A model generated the notes under the pieces. The model saw only the letters and a program-made list of their open reading frames with translations, searched no databases and was not told the DNA's origin. A program made the translations under genes and the position numbers. A stretch of 64,000 nucleotides of DNA, from contig CP051187.1 of NCBI GenBank assembly GCA_038087035.1, positions 5,772,001-5,836,000 on the forward strand, given 5' to 3'. Position 1 is the first letter of the stretch. The number at the start of each line of letters is the position of its first letter. This document shows positions 8,274 to 15,700 of this stretch, one piece after another. Source of the stretch: Gloeotrichia echinulata CP02 (GTDB lineage Bacteria > Cyanobacteriota > Cyanobacteriia > Cyanobacteriales > Nostocaceae).

Positions 8274-8447
8274 CTACTCATTTTTGGGTAAGTTTTCAGC
8301 AATTAACTCATCAACGAATACTCTTAGCCGTTCTTGCCAGTTAGGAACGGCTCTGAGCTTTTCCTTGACTCCGGGTAAGACTTTGAACTGTACCGGAACT
8401 TTATCATACGCCACTTCGTTGTCTGGCTTAAACTTTATTCTGGGCAT
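8274..8447 (-). CDS. Small 57-aa ORF inside the TnpB element
   Basis: A complete short ORF (MPRIKFKPDNEVAYDKVPVQ at its start, ending in DELIAENLPKNE) runs divergently from tnpB and fills most of the left arm of the element. It is acidic/basic mixed, probably helical, with no named domain that I recognise. Its start lies about 70 bases from the tnpB start, so both could share a divergent promoter. It may be an accessory or regulatory protein of the element; this is inference. Confidence 0.55.
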   Translation of the reverse strand: MPRIKFKPDNEVAYDKVPVQFKVLPGVKEKLRAVPNWQERLRVFVDELIAENLPKNE

Positions 8448-8518
8448 GATTAATTAACTGTATTGTCTGATATACTAGATATTATAGAGGATTTTAGCTA
8501 GGAGGTTCTCGAATTGTC

Positions 8519-9604
8519 ATGCTATTAGGTTTCAAGACAGAATTGAAACTGAACAATCAACAACGCACTGCATTAATGAAGCATTGTGGTGTAGCTCGTC
8601 ATGCTTGGAATTGGGGACTGGCTTTAACAAAACAAATCTTAGACCATAACAAGGTAAATCCTGATTCTCAAATCAAATTTCCTAGTGCTATTGACCTTCA
8701 TAAATGGTTAGTAGCACTAGTAAAGTCAGAAAATGAATGGTATTACGAATGCTCTAAAAGCACTCCACAGCAAGCTTTAATGGCGTTGCGAGAAGCTTGG
8801 AAACGTTGTTTTAATAAAACATCTGGTGTTCCCCGTTTCCAGAAAAAAGGTAAACGTGATTCTTTCACGCTTGAAGGCACAGTGAAAATCTTAAGCAGCA
8901 ACAAGATTCAAGTGCCTGTAATTGGTGTTCTCAAAACCTATGAGCGACTACCTCAAGTATTAACTAAATCTGCCACAATTAGCCGTCAAGCTGATAGATG
9001 GTTTATTAGTTTTCGATTTGAACTGGAAACTCAAAAATCAGAACACACAGATGTTGTAGGTGTTGACCTTGGTATCAAAACCTTGGCTACTCTCTCTACT
9101 GGTGAGGTAATTCCCGGTGCAAAGTCCTACAAGAAGTACCAAGTCAAGTTGAGCAAAATGCAATGGTTACATCGCCACAAAATTATCGGTTCCGCTAACT
9201 GGAAGAAAGCACAATTGCAAATAGCCAGACTGCATAAAAAAATAGCCAACATTAGAAAAGATACCTTGCACCAAGCGACAACATTACTTGCTAAGAACCA
9301 CGGCACAGTAGTGATTGAAAACCTCAATGTGTCTGGGATGATGGCTAATCATAAACTGGCTAAATCTATCCAAGATATGGGTTTTTACGAGTTTCGCCGT
9401 CAATTAACCTACAAATGTGAACTTTACGGTTCTAAGCTGGTTGTAGTTGACAGATGGTTTCCCAGTTCTAAAACTTGCTCGAATTGTGGAACAAAAAAAG
9501 AAACACTTACCTTAAATGAGCGAGTGTTTGAATGCGGTCATTGTAGCTTTGTCATTGACCGTGATTTGAACGCTGCGATCAATTTGAGCCTAGCTGTCAG
9601 TTAG
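8519..9604 (+). CDS. tnpB: TnpB RNA-guided nuclease
   Basis: At 361 aa this is a complete OrfB/TnpB protein. It has the helix-turn-helix N-terminus, the GVPRFQKKGKRDSF motif, RuvC-I Asp in VVGVDLGIKTLATL, RuvC-II Glu in TVVIENLNVSGMM, a zinc ribbon (CSNCG followed by CGHC) and RuvC-III Asp in DRDLNAAINL. Proteins of this family cut DNA next to a transposon-adjacent motif, using a guide RNA made from the 3' end of the element. The ATG at 8519 is preceded by AGGAGG. All catalytic residues are present, so it is probably functional. Confidence 0.93.
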   Translation: MLLGFKTELKLNNQQRTALMKHCGVARHAWNWGLALTKQILDHNKVNPDSQIKFPSAIDLHKWLVALVKSENEWYYECSKSTPQQALMALREAWKRCFNKTSGVPRFQKKGKRDSFTLEGTVKILSSNKIQVPVIGVLKTYERLPQVLTKSATISRQADRWFISFRFELETQKSEHTDVVGVDLGIKTLATLSTGEVIPGAKSYKKYQVKLSKMQWLHRHKIIGSANWKKAQLQIARLHKKIANIRKDTLHQATTLLAKNHGTVVIENLNVSGMMANHKLAKSIQDMGFYEFRRQLTYKCELYGSKLVVVDRWFPSSKTCSNCGTKKETLTLNERVFECGHCSFVIDRDLNAAINLSLAVS

Positions 9605-9706
9605 ACAGTGTTAGCCTGTGGACTGGATAACGCCGACGTTACCAGGATAAAGCAGGAAGTAAGCAACAAAGTACAGGTTTGTCTAACTTTGTCTAAGTCT
9701 TATGTA
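9560..9706 (+). ncRNA. Putative TnpB guide RNA scaffold (reRNA)
   Basis: The last codons of tnpB and about 100 non-coding bases after it run to the proposed right end at 9706. In TnpB elements the guide RNA comes from this place and its guide is the flanking sequence, here 9707 onward, which would match the uninterrupted antitoxin gene. The fold was not computed and both ends are inferred. Confidence 0.45.
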
Positions 9707-9728
9707 ACGGAAGTGAAAGCGAGTTACC

Positions 9729-10016
9729 ATGTCCAAAATAGTCTGGTTGCCGGAAGCCCTGGAAGATGTAGTCAGGCTACGAGGTTTCCTTGAAGATCAA
9801 AGCCCAAAGGCGGCTAGCCGAGCCGCTGAGGTTATACGTGGTGGTGCGAAAACTCTTGCAGATTTTCCCGAAATAGGTAAGCCCATGAATGATGATACAG
9901 GGCGGCGTGAATTATTCTTGCCTTTCGGAACAGGTAGTTATGTTCTACGCTACAGGGTGGATGTGGGCATCGTGGTGATTATTAGGGTATGGCATAGCAA
10001 GGAAAACCGCGATTAA
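9729..10016 (+). CDS. parE: ParE/RelE-family toxin
   Basis: A 95-aa protein with the compact ParE/RelE fold pattern: VWLPEALEDVVRLRGFLEDQ at the N-terminus, an AAEVIRGGAKTLADFPEIGK middle helix, RRELFLPFGTG, then a strand ending IVVIIRVWHSKENRD with the RxWHxxE-type tail. Such toxins act on gyrase or on the ribosome. The start at 9729 has an in-frame stop just upstream. The cognate antitoxin lies 1.5 kb upstream, split off by the TnpB element, so expression now depends on whatever promoter the element supplies. Confidence 0.87.
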   Translation: MSKIVWLPEALEDVVRLRGFLEDQSPKAASRAAEVIRGGAKTLADFPEIGKPMNDDTGRRELFLPFGTGSYVLRYRVDVGIVVIIRVWHSKENRD

Positions 10017-10171
10017 CCTGGGTGAAATTCAGATAACATTCCAGCGTTTTTTATTGTGTCCTTGGGCAGTTGAGAAGCCTGTGACGAGTTAAAGTCATCG
10101 GTGATGCTACTTCCTATGGCGTCAAATATCAGATAATTTAAAGGTTGGCAATCCCTCAAAATGCTGGACGC

Positions 10172-11143
10172 ATGACTAAACCGAAGATTTTTATTGATGG
10201 GGAAGCAGGTACCACAGGTTTACAGATATACTCGCGCCTCAACGGACGGGATGACATTGAGTTAGTTAGCCTGGAAGCATCTAAGCGTAAAGATGCAACT
10301 GAACGTGCGAAACTGATTAATGCTGTTGATGTGGCTATTCTCTGTTTACCTGATGACGCAGCCCGTGAAGCTGTTAGCTTAGTCAGCAGTACGACGGTGA
10401 AAATTCTCGATGCGAGTTCGGCCCATCGCACAGCTTCAGGGTGGGTATATGGTTTTCCCGAATTAAACCCAGTCCAGCGAGAGAAAATCGCCAGCGCCCA
10501 GTTTGTCAGCAACCCAGGCTGTTATCCTACAGGTTTTTTGGCTTGTATCCGTCCGTTGATAGCTAAGGAACTGCTTCCTTTGAATTTTCCCATCACTATT
10601 AATGCAGTTTCTGGCTACTCTGGTGGCGGTAAAAATCTCATCCAAAAGTATGATACATTCCACGAACAGCAAACAGGCAAAACATCGCTTTATTCCTATG
10701 GTGTCTATGGTTTGCAGTTTGGACATAAACATGTTAAAGAAATGCATCAATACTCTGGGTTAGCATCACCCCCGTTGTTTGTCCCAGCAGTCGGAGATTT
10801 TGAACAAGGAATGGTGGTACAGATACCTTTGCCATTGTGGAGTTTGCCGCATCCACCCGCAGGTAAAGTTATTTATGATGCGATCGCCGACTATTACCAA
10901 ACCGAAAAATTTGTCCATGTCGCTCCATTTCAAGATTCTACACTGTTGCGCGATGGAACTTTTTTAGATGCGATCGCTCTTAACGACACTAATATTGTTC
11001 AGGTTTTCCTATTCGCCAATGATCATACCCAAGAAGCTCTGTTAGTGGCGCGTCTCGATAATCTGGGTAAGGGCGCATCGGGCGCCGCTGTCCAAAACCT
11101 CAACATTATGCTGGGTTTTCCAGAAGAATTAGGATTACTTTAA
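10172..11143 (+). CDS. argC: N-acetyl-gamma-glutamyl-phosphate reductase, short type
   Basis: Reduces N-acetylglutamyl phosphate to the semialdehyde in arginine synthesis. The 323-aa length, the IDGEAGTTGLQI nucleotide loop and SSAHRT identify the short (type 2) ArgC. The catalytic Cys lies in SNPGCYPTGF, and GYSGGGKNLI and FGHKHVKEM are conserved. The start is the ATG at 10172 (MTKPKIFIDG); an upstream TTG at 10145 adds nine unconserved residues. It follows the toxin gene on the same strand but has 150 bases of its own leader. Confidence 0.95.
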   Translation: MTKPKIFIDGEAGTTGLQIYSRLNGRDDIELVSLEASKRKDATERAKLINAVDVAILCLPDDAAREAVSLVSSTTVKILDASSAHRTASGWVYGFPELNPVQREKIASAQFVSNPGCYPTGFLACIRPLIAKELLPLNFPITINAVSGYSGGGKNLIQKYDTFHEQQTGKTSLYSYGVYGLQFGHKHVKEMHQYSGLASPPLFVPAVGDFEQGMVVQIPLPLWSLPHPPAGKVIYDAIADYYQTEKFVHVAPFQDSTLLRDGTFLDAIALNDTNIVQVFLFANDHTQEALLVARLDNLGKGASGAAVQNLNIMLGFPEELGLL

Positions 11144-11162
11144 GTATGATACAAATACGTTG

Positions 11163-11191
11163 GTAGGGGCACGGCAATGCCGTGCCCCTAC
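11163..11191. repeat. Dispersed palindrome (GGGGCACGGCA type)
   Basis: A perfect palindromic repeat directly after argC, arms GTAGGGGCACGGCA and TGCCGTGCCCCTAC. It could serve as a transcript end, though it has no U-tract. Confidence 0.65.
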
Positions 11192-11233
11192 TGGCTTCTA
11201 TATGTATCAGAGTTTTGGTGAAATGGTATAACG

Positions 11234-11355
11234 CAATACAGTTCAGTTAAGGAAAATTGTCGTAGGGGCACGGCACGAATAAAATTGTCATTAGAAGAAA
11301 AAATTTTGGATGTTCCCTACAGTGTATATCATTCAAGCCTAACTGAACTGTATTG
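11234..11355. mobile_element. 122-bp MITE with 16-bp TIRs and 10-bp target duplication
   Basis: The terminal inverted repeats are CAATACAGTTCAGTTA at both ends, perfect over 16 bases. The 10-bp direct repeat TGGTATAACG flanks it on both sides (11224-11233 and 11356-11365), a clear target duplication. No coding sequence is inside. The TIR resembles that of the element at 39056-39151. Confidence 0.88.
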
Positions 11356-11418
11356 TGGTATAACGCTCAAAACCTACGCAGTATTGGGAACGAGGGCAAC
11401 TCAGTTTTTCGGTAAAAT

Positions 11419-11550
11419 GAGAACATTCCTGTTTCAAACCAGAATATTCCTGTTTCAAACCAGAATATTCCTGTTTCAAACCAGAATATTCCTGTTTCAA
11501 ACGAGAACATTCCTGTTTCAAACGAGAATATTCCTGTTTCAAACAGCAAA
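11419..11550. repeat. 21-bp minisatellite (about six copies)
   Basis: The unit ATTCCTGTTTCAAACCAGAA recurs every 21 bases with small changes. Since the period is a multiple of three, short ORFs appear on both strands, but none looks like a real protein. The rest of 11366-11718 holds nothing I can identify. Confidence 0.85.
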
Positions 11551-11718
11551 ATTTAAGCTTTGAACTCGGAGTGTCAAGTTCTAGACTCAAACATCCAAGC
11601 TCAAAGCGAGAATTTTACACTTCTGGAGCAGAATTACCGGGATATTGACTACACTTTCGATGCTTGTAGCTGCACTTGCTGAGAACTCAGGGTAAATCTG
11701 CCCCTTTATTTGTCGAAG

Positions 11719-13374
11719 TTAGTTTTTACTTTTGAAAGACTCTAACCAATTTTGCACTTGCTCACGGGCAATATCGCGACCACCCAGACCAAAAGCTAAA
11801 GCAATAGCAACTGCGATCGCACCTAGTAAAAGTCCAAAGGCTAAGTTCACAATATCAGGAGCAACCCCAATTTGTTGCAGCGCCATTGCAGATACTAGAG
11901 TAATGATCGAAATCCTCGCTACTTGACCTAAAACTCGTGCTTGGGAATCGCCGGAACTCGTAATGATGTTAAAAGCTAGATTGGCGAGGAACAAGCCAAT
12001 GGCAAATATGACTAATCCAGCTAAAATCCGTCCGATGATGATTAAAATGCCAGTTACCAGTACTGTCAGGGCTGGAATATTCAGAATATTCACCGCTGCG
12101 ACAGTTGCAAACAGTAAGATCCCAACTAAGACAATAATCCCAACGATTTCTGATGGGGTGCGAGTTGGTGCTGGCGCTGTTGTTCCTTCTTCTTCAGAGA
12201 ATGCTGTTTCTCTGGAGGGGACTGGTAGACCCAGGATCTGGAAAATGTTGTTAAAGCCTATACTTGTGAGGATGCTGGTAACTAGATCCGACACAAATTG
12301 TCCCAGGAAATAGGCAAAAATCAAAATGCCTACAGCGGTGAAAACTCCGGGTAAGGCTTTGAGAATCTCTTGTAACGCCGCAATTGCGGGGTCTGAGATG
12401 GCCTTAATTTCCAAAGCATTCAAGGCGGAAATCCCTACAGGAATCAAAATCAAAATATAGACAATTAAGCCTATAATACTTGATAGAGATTGCGCTCCTG
12501 TTGATGGAGACAGTCCAAACCGACTGCCTAAATGGTCGATTCCTGTTGTCGCTAGTAAGTTGCTGACAATTCGGCGGACAATATTTGCCACGAACCAGCC
12601 AACTACTGCAATTCCTGTCGCCCCTAGAATCTTGGGCAAAATTGAGATAATTTCCGTAATCAGAGCTTGTACTGGTTGTAGTGCCTGTGTTAGCCCCAGA
12701 CTAGTGAGAACTGGGACGAGAAACAGCAAAAAGATGAACCAGTAAAGCGCAGTCCCAATAGTTTCACTAATAGACAACTGATTGGGAGTTGGTCTACCAT
12801 CTTGTGTTTGCTCATTCAGACGCTCATCCAATCTCAGGGCTTGTAATGCGCGTACCGTAACCAGCCTCACAAGGGTTGCTAATAACCAAGCAACACCCAA
12901 AAGAATTCCCGCACCCAGTAAGTTTGGCAAATAGCCAACAATTCGATTGAGAAAATTATTGAGGGGTTCAGAGGCTACTTGCAGATCTAGTTTATCTAAA
13001 ACTGCGACCACCGTTAACAGGACAATGCTCCAAAAGACTAAGCCGGAGATTAATTGCTCCACCTGGGGAAGATTATCTCGACCTGTCAACCCGGAAGCAA
13101 TGCGGTTATCTATGTCTGTACGATTGACGATTCCCCTGATCACTGCTGCTACAACCGCAGCAATTACCAACCCAATGAATAAAATTGCTACTGCTTCGAG
13201 TAAGCGGGGGGTAGAGTCCCACAGATGATTTAAAATCTCTTGGGGACCGCCAATTCCTTGCTGCGCCTCTGGTTGATTAGTTGGTAGACTTGGCGATTGT
13301 GCCAACAATTGCTGCACCTTCATCGACAAACCAACTTCCATCACCTGAGTTATTCCTGGCCAAGTTGTGTTCAT
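11719..13374 (-). CDS. Membrane protein with repeated MscS-type TM helices
   Basis: A 551-aa polytopic protein with at least ten hydrophobic segments. It repeats a pattern of a helix plus a VxxLLPNLLGAGxLLGVAWL/LPKILGATGIAVVGWFVANI-like stretch about four times, the conserved TM-helix module found next to small-conductance mechanosensitive channels. The C-terminus ends in GLGGRDIAREQVQNWLESFK, which resembles the start of an MscS beta domain, but the beta domain itself is absent. It is probably an inner-membrane osmotic-stress or channel-like protein. The start at 13374 is not firmly fixed; an ATG at 13338 is an alternative. Confidence 0.8.
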   Translation of the reverse strand: MNTTWPGITQVMEVGLSMKVQQLLAQSPSLPTNQPEAQQGIGGPQEILNHLWDSTPRLLEAVAILFIGLVIAAVVAAVIRGIVNRTDIDNRIASGLTGRDNLPQVEQLISGLVFWSIVLLTVVAVLDKLDLQVASEPLNNFLNRIVGYLPNLLGAGILLGVAWLLATLVRLVTVRALQALRLDERLNEQTQDGRPTPNQLSISETIGTALYWFIFLLFLVPVLTSLGLTQALQPVQALITEIISILPKILGATGIAVVGWFVANIVRRIVSNLLATTGIDHLGSRFGLSPSTGAQSLSSIIGLIVYILILIPVGISALNALEIKAISDPAIAALQEILKALPGVFTAVGILIFAYFLGQFVSDLVTSILTSIGFNNIFQILGLPVPSRETAFSEEEGTTAPAPTRTPSEIVGIIVLVGILLFATVAAVNILNIPALTVLVTGILIIIGRILAGLVIFAIGLFLANLAFNIITSSGDSQARVLGQVARISIITLVSAMALQQIGVAPDIVNLAFGLLLGAIAVAIALAFGLGGRDIAREQVQNWLESFKSKN

Positions 13375-13657
13375 GGGTTTCTGGAATTAAGGTTAAGTGT
13401 TCGCCGAAAACACTGCAGATGTTACTGGAGTAAATTGTTCGGAACAATCTTCCCTGTACGTACATTAGTGTTTTGCTTATCAACTTACCAGTAAAAACAT
13501 ATCTGTCGCCGATATCAAGAGTAATTTTTACTTTTAGGACTAAAGCTGCGTATCATATTTTTTTCGTAGGGATTGTCAAGAGTCAATTGATCCAGTAATT
13601 AACTGGATGTGTTCAATTTGAGCTAGACTAGGTGGACAACTGCATCAAAAATGTAGA

Positions 13658-14101
13658 ATGTCCCAAGTTTTGGAACAGTCGATTCAAATTAATGCTACAG
13701 CAACGGTGGTTGAGCGTTGTATTACCGATCTAACTCTCATGCACCGCTGGCTTAACCCAGTTCTGCGTTGTGAACCTGTGAAGGGAGTTTGGAGTACCGA
13801 TGTTGGCAGTCAAAGTCGGTTTATAATTCAAATTCCTGTAATTAAACCCACGCTCTACAGCGTTGTCGTCGAAAGAAAACCAGGTTTAGTAGTCTGGGAA
13901 TTTCAGGGATTTTTCACGGGACGCGATCGCTGGGAATGTCAACCAATAGAGAAGGGAACACAGCTACTCAACCGCTTTGAGTTCGATGTTCCCAATCCCC
14001 TAGTCAGTTGGGGCTTCAACACCTTTGCAGCCTCTTGGACTCAACAAGATATGCAAGCACAGTTACGCCGTCTCAAGCGCGTAGCTGAAGAAGTACGTTG
14101 A
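13658..14101 (+). CDS. SRPBCC (START-like) superfamily protein
   Basis: The 147-aa protein fits the polyketide cyclase/dehydrase-type SRPBCC fold. It has an N-terminal strand (VLEQSIQINATATVVERCIT), a helix (DLTLMHRWLNPVLRC), a long sheet region (TLYSVVVERKPGLVVWEFQG, GRDRWECQPIEKGTQLLNRF) and a C-terminal helix (QDMQAQLRRLKRVAEEVR). Family members bind hydrophobic ligands; the ligand here is unknown. It stands alone between divergent neighbours. Confidence 0.8.
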   Translation: MSQVLEQSIQINATATVVERCITDLTLMHRWLNPVLRCEPVKGVWSTDVGSQSRFIIQIPVIKPTLYSVVVERKPGLVVWEFQGFFTGRDRWECQPIEKGTQLLNRFEFDVPNPLVSWGFNTFAASWTQQDMQAQLRRLKRVAEEVR

Positions 14102-14148
14102 CGGTCATTTGTCAGTTGTCATTGGTCATTTGTCATTGGTGATTGGTG

Positions 14149-14237
14149 ATATCAAATCCGGTTGATTGCACATGGTATTTGTAGGGGCACAGCACTGTTC
14201 CCGAACGTTTGTGTGTTCATTTAAGCGGATTTGATAT
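14149..14237. repeat. Small inverted-repeat element
   Basis: The 12-base arms ATATCAAATCCG and CGGATTTGATAT enclose about 65 bases that include half of the GTAGGGGCAC palindrome. The flanks carry weakly similar ATTGGT sequences. It is probably a short MITE-like repeat. Confidence 0.6.
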
Positions 14238-14258
14238 TGGTTATTGTGATTCTCCCCC

Positions 14259-15083
14259 CTAACCGCCCATCTCAGTAAGCAAACGGCGAATGACAATTGC
14301 ATCCTCAGCCTGGGGAACCTTGGCTAGATAGGTTTGCAAGTCGTCAGCAGCTTGGGGGTAGTGACCGAGTTGATAGTAGATAAGACCGCGATCGCGCAAT
14401 TCTAAGCTGACATCGGGAAACAACAGCAAAATTCGGTCTACAGCGGCTAGGGTTTTTGCTAAATTCTGCTGTTTGAGGTAAATAAATTTCAGATTCGTGA
14501 GCATCCGCGCCAAAAATTGCCGATTGTTTACCGGGGCTAGAAATTCTGGTTTTAGTGTCACAGGTTGCTGAAACATGTCCGAAAGTCGTTCCTGGCAATC
14601 TTGGGAAAATATTACATTACCGCGATCAAACGCATCCACAAACATCTCCACATCAGAAATATCTGGGCGGATCAAGAAATGTCCTGGCATTCCCACTCCC
14701 ATCATGGGAAAATCAATTCGTCGCGACACTTCCAGGTAAACCAGCGCCAAAGTAATGGGAATTCCCAGTCGGCGGTCAATGACATCATTGAGAAAGCTAT
14801 TGCGGGGGTCGTAGTAGTCTATTTTATTGCCAGAAAATCTCAAGTCATCGTATAAATACTGATTAATACATTGTATAACCCGCAGCGGATAGCGTGAGTC
14901 AGGCAAGCGTTCTTGGAGTTCCACTGCCATTGTATCCAGGGCATTGAGGTATTCTTCTGGGTCAAGGTCGGGATATTCTTCTTGGGCAATATATAAAGCT
15001 GCTTTAGCCAGGTCGATATGCTCGTCAAGCTGCTGAATCTCCTGGTAAAAATATTGTCGCGCTGACGAGAAAATCATAAGCAA
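14259..15083 (-). CDS. SirB1-like transglutaminase-fold/TPR protein
   Basis: A 274-aa cytosolic protein with the SirB1 signature: the central block DPRNSFLNDVIDRRLGIPIT, LALVYLEVSRRIDFPMMGVG, PGHFLIR and a C-terminal TPR-like pair (AVDRILLLFPDVSLELRDRG, YYQLGHYPQAADDLQTYL). Related proteins have a degenerate cysteine-protease fold; the biochemical role is not established. The ATG at 15077 is an alternative start. A tiny PEP-CTERM ORF diverges from it. Confidence 0.82.
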   Translation of the reverse strand: MLMIFSSARQYFYQEIQQLDEHIDLAKAALYIAQEEYPDLDPEEYLNALDTMAVELQERLPDSRYPLRVIQCINQYLYDDLRFSGNKIDYYDPRNSFLNDVIDRRLGIPITLALVYLEVSRRIDFPMMGVGMPGHFLIRPDISDVEMFVDAFDRGNVIFSQDCQERLSDMFQQPVTLKPEFLAPVNNRQFLARMLTNLKFIYLKQQNLAKTLAAVDRILLLFPDVSLELRDRGLIYYQLGHYPQAADDLQTYLAKVPQAEDAIVIRRLLTEMGG

Positions 15084-15098
15084 TCACTCGATGGAGGT

Positions 15099-15278
15099 AT
15101 GAAGATAAAGCAGTTTTATATTTATCTTAGGGATATTAAGAGAATTTGCAAATGCAATTTGTATGACAATCTCACTGTTGATTCGGTTCCTGAACCTTTG
15201 AGTATATTGGGTTCATTGACAGCTGGTGCTTTTGGTTTAGCTTTGCGCCGAAAATATAAGCCGCAAGAGCAAGCTTAA
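15099..15278 (+). CDS. Mini-ORF (59 aa) ending in a PEP-CTERM sorting signal
   Basis: The ATG at 15099 follows GGAGG. After about 30 unremarkable residues the C-terminus is VPEPLSILGSLTAGAFGLAL followed by RRKYKPQEQA. This is the PEP-CTERM layout: a VPEP motif, a hydrophobic helix and an arginine-rich tail. PEP-CTERM proteins are exported and processed by exosortase. The ORF has no signal peptide, so it is most likely the 3' remnant of a larger exported protein. Confidence 0.55.
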   Translation: MKIKQFYIYLRDIKRICKCNLYDNLTVDSVPEPLSILGSLTAGAFGLALRRKYKPQEQA

Positions 15279-15294
15279 GCGACAGGTTTTAATC

Positions 15295-15404
15295 CAATAC
15301 GCTTGGTGTTAAGACAGATGGTAGGGGCACGGCGTCGATAATATTACTGTATATATATACCAAAAGATTGTGGATGCCGTGCCCCTACGACATATTGCGT
15401 ATTA
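15295..15404. mobile_element. 110-bp MITE-like element with 10-bp target duplication
   Basis: GGTTTTAATC occurs directly before (15285-15294) and after (15405-15414) the element. The ends are CAATACGC and GCGTATTA, a short imperfect TIR. The interior carries the two arms of the GTAGGGGCACGGC palindrome about 40 bases apart. Confidence 0.75.
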
Positions 15405-15498
15405 GGTTTTAATCTTTCGGGCAAAACGTTGATTTTTCATACTTCCGGCTGAAGTTGACACCAATTATTTGTGTAGCATAAAAGACTACGTTAGGTTC

Positions 15499-15534
15499 TA
15501 ACTGCCGGATCAGGGAGCGCTGATCCGGCAGTTA
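15499..15534. promoter_or_regulatory. Perfect 15-bp hairpin in the atpB leader region
   Basis: Arms TAACTGCCGGATCAG and CTGATCCGGCAGTTA pair perfectly around a 6-base loop. No T-tract follows, so it is not a classic terminator. It lies 165 bases before atpB and could be a leader element, an RNA-stability element or a dispersed repeat. Confidence 0.5.
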
Positions 15535-15700
15535 TGATTTAGCCTATTGACAATGCGCTGCGAACCTAAGCGGTCACGCTGTTTTTTAAGGAAATGCTAA
15601 AGCCGATATGCTCCCTCCAGTGGTAAAGTGAAAGATGACATTGCAGGTATGGGAGTGTCAAAGCCCTATCTGAAATATAGCTTCAACCATTAGGCGCAGC

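Larger units (their letters stand above)
8235..9706 (+). mobile_element. TnpB element splitting a toxin-antitoxin operon
   Basis: The element carries tnpB, a divergent 57-aa ORF and a 3' non-coding tail, without a transposase gene. I place the ends by reconstruction: GGGTA at the left junction and ATGTA at the right share GTA, and deletion of 8235-9706 restores an antitoxin frame whose stop overlaps the toxin ATG by 13 bases. An alternative using a shared GTAAC (8242-8246, 9704-9708) is possible. Whether the mobilising enzyme was of IS605 or IS607 type cannot be told from this sequence. Confidence 0.78.

Noticed and set aside
8242..9708. Alternative ends of the first TnpB element using the shared GTAAC
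   Set aside because: It is possible, but it would leave an antitoxin ending in GMKL with no overlap; the GTA junction restores a more typical overlapping operon.
9608..9793. 61-aa ORF between tnpB and the toxin
   Set aside because: It lies across the element end and overlaps the toxin in another frame, with no recognisable protein features.
11719..13374. Plus-strand ORFs opposite the MscS-type gene
   Set aside because: They are antisense shadows with basic, repetitive composition; the minus-strand membrane protein is convincing.
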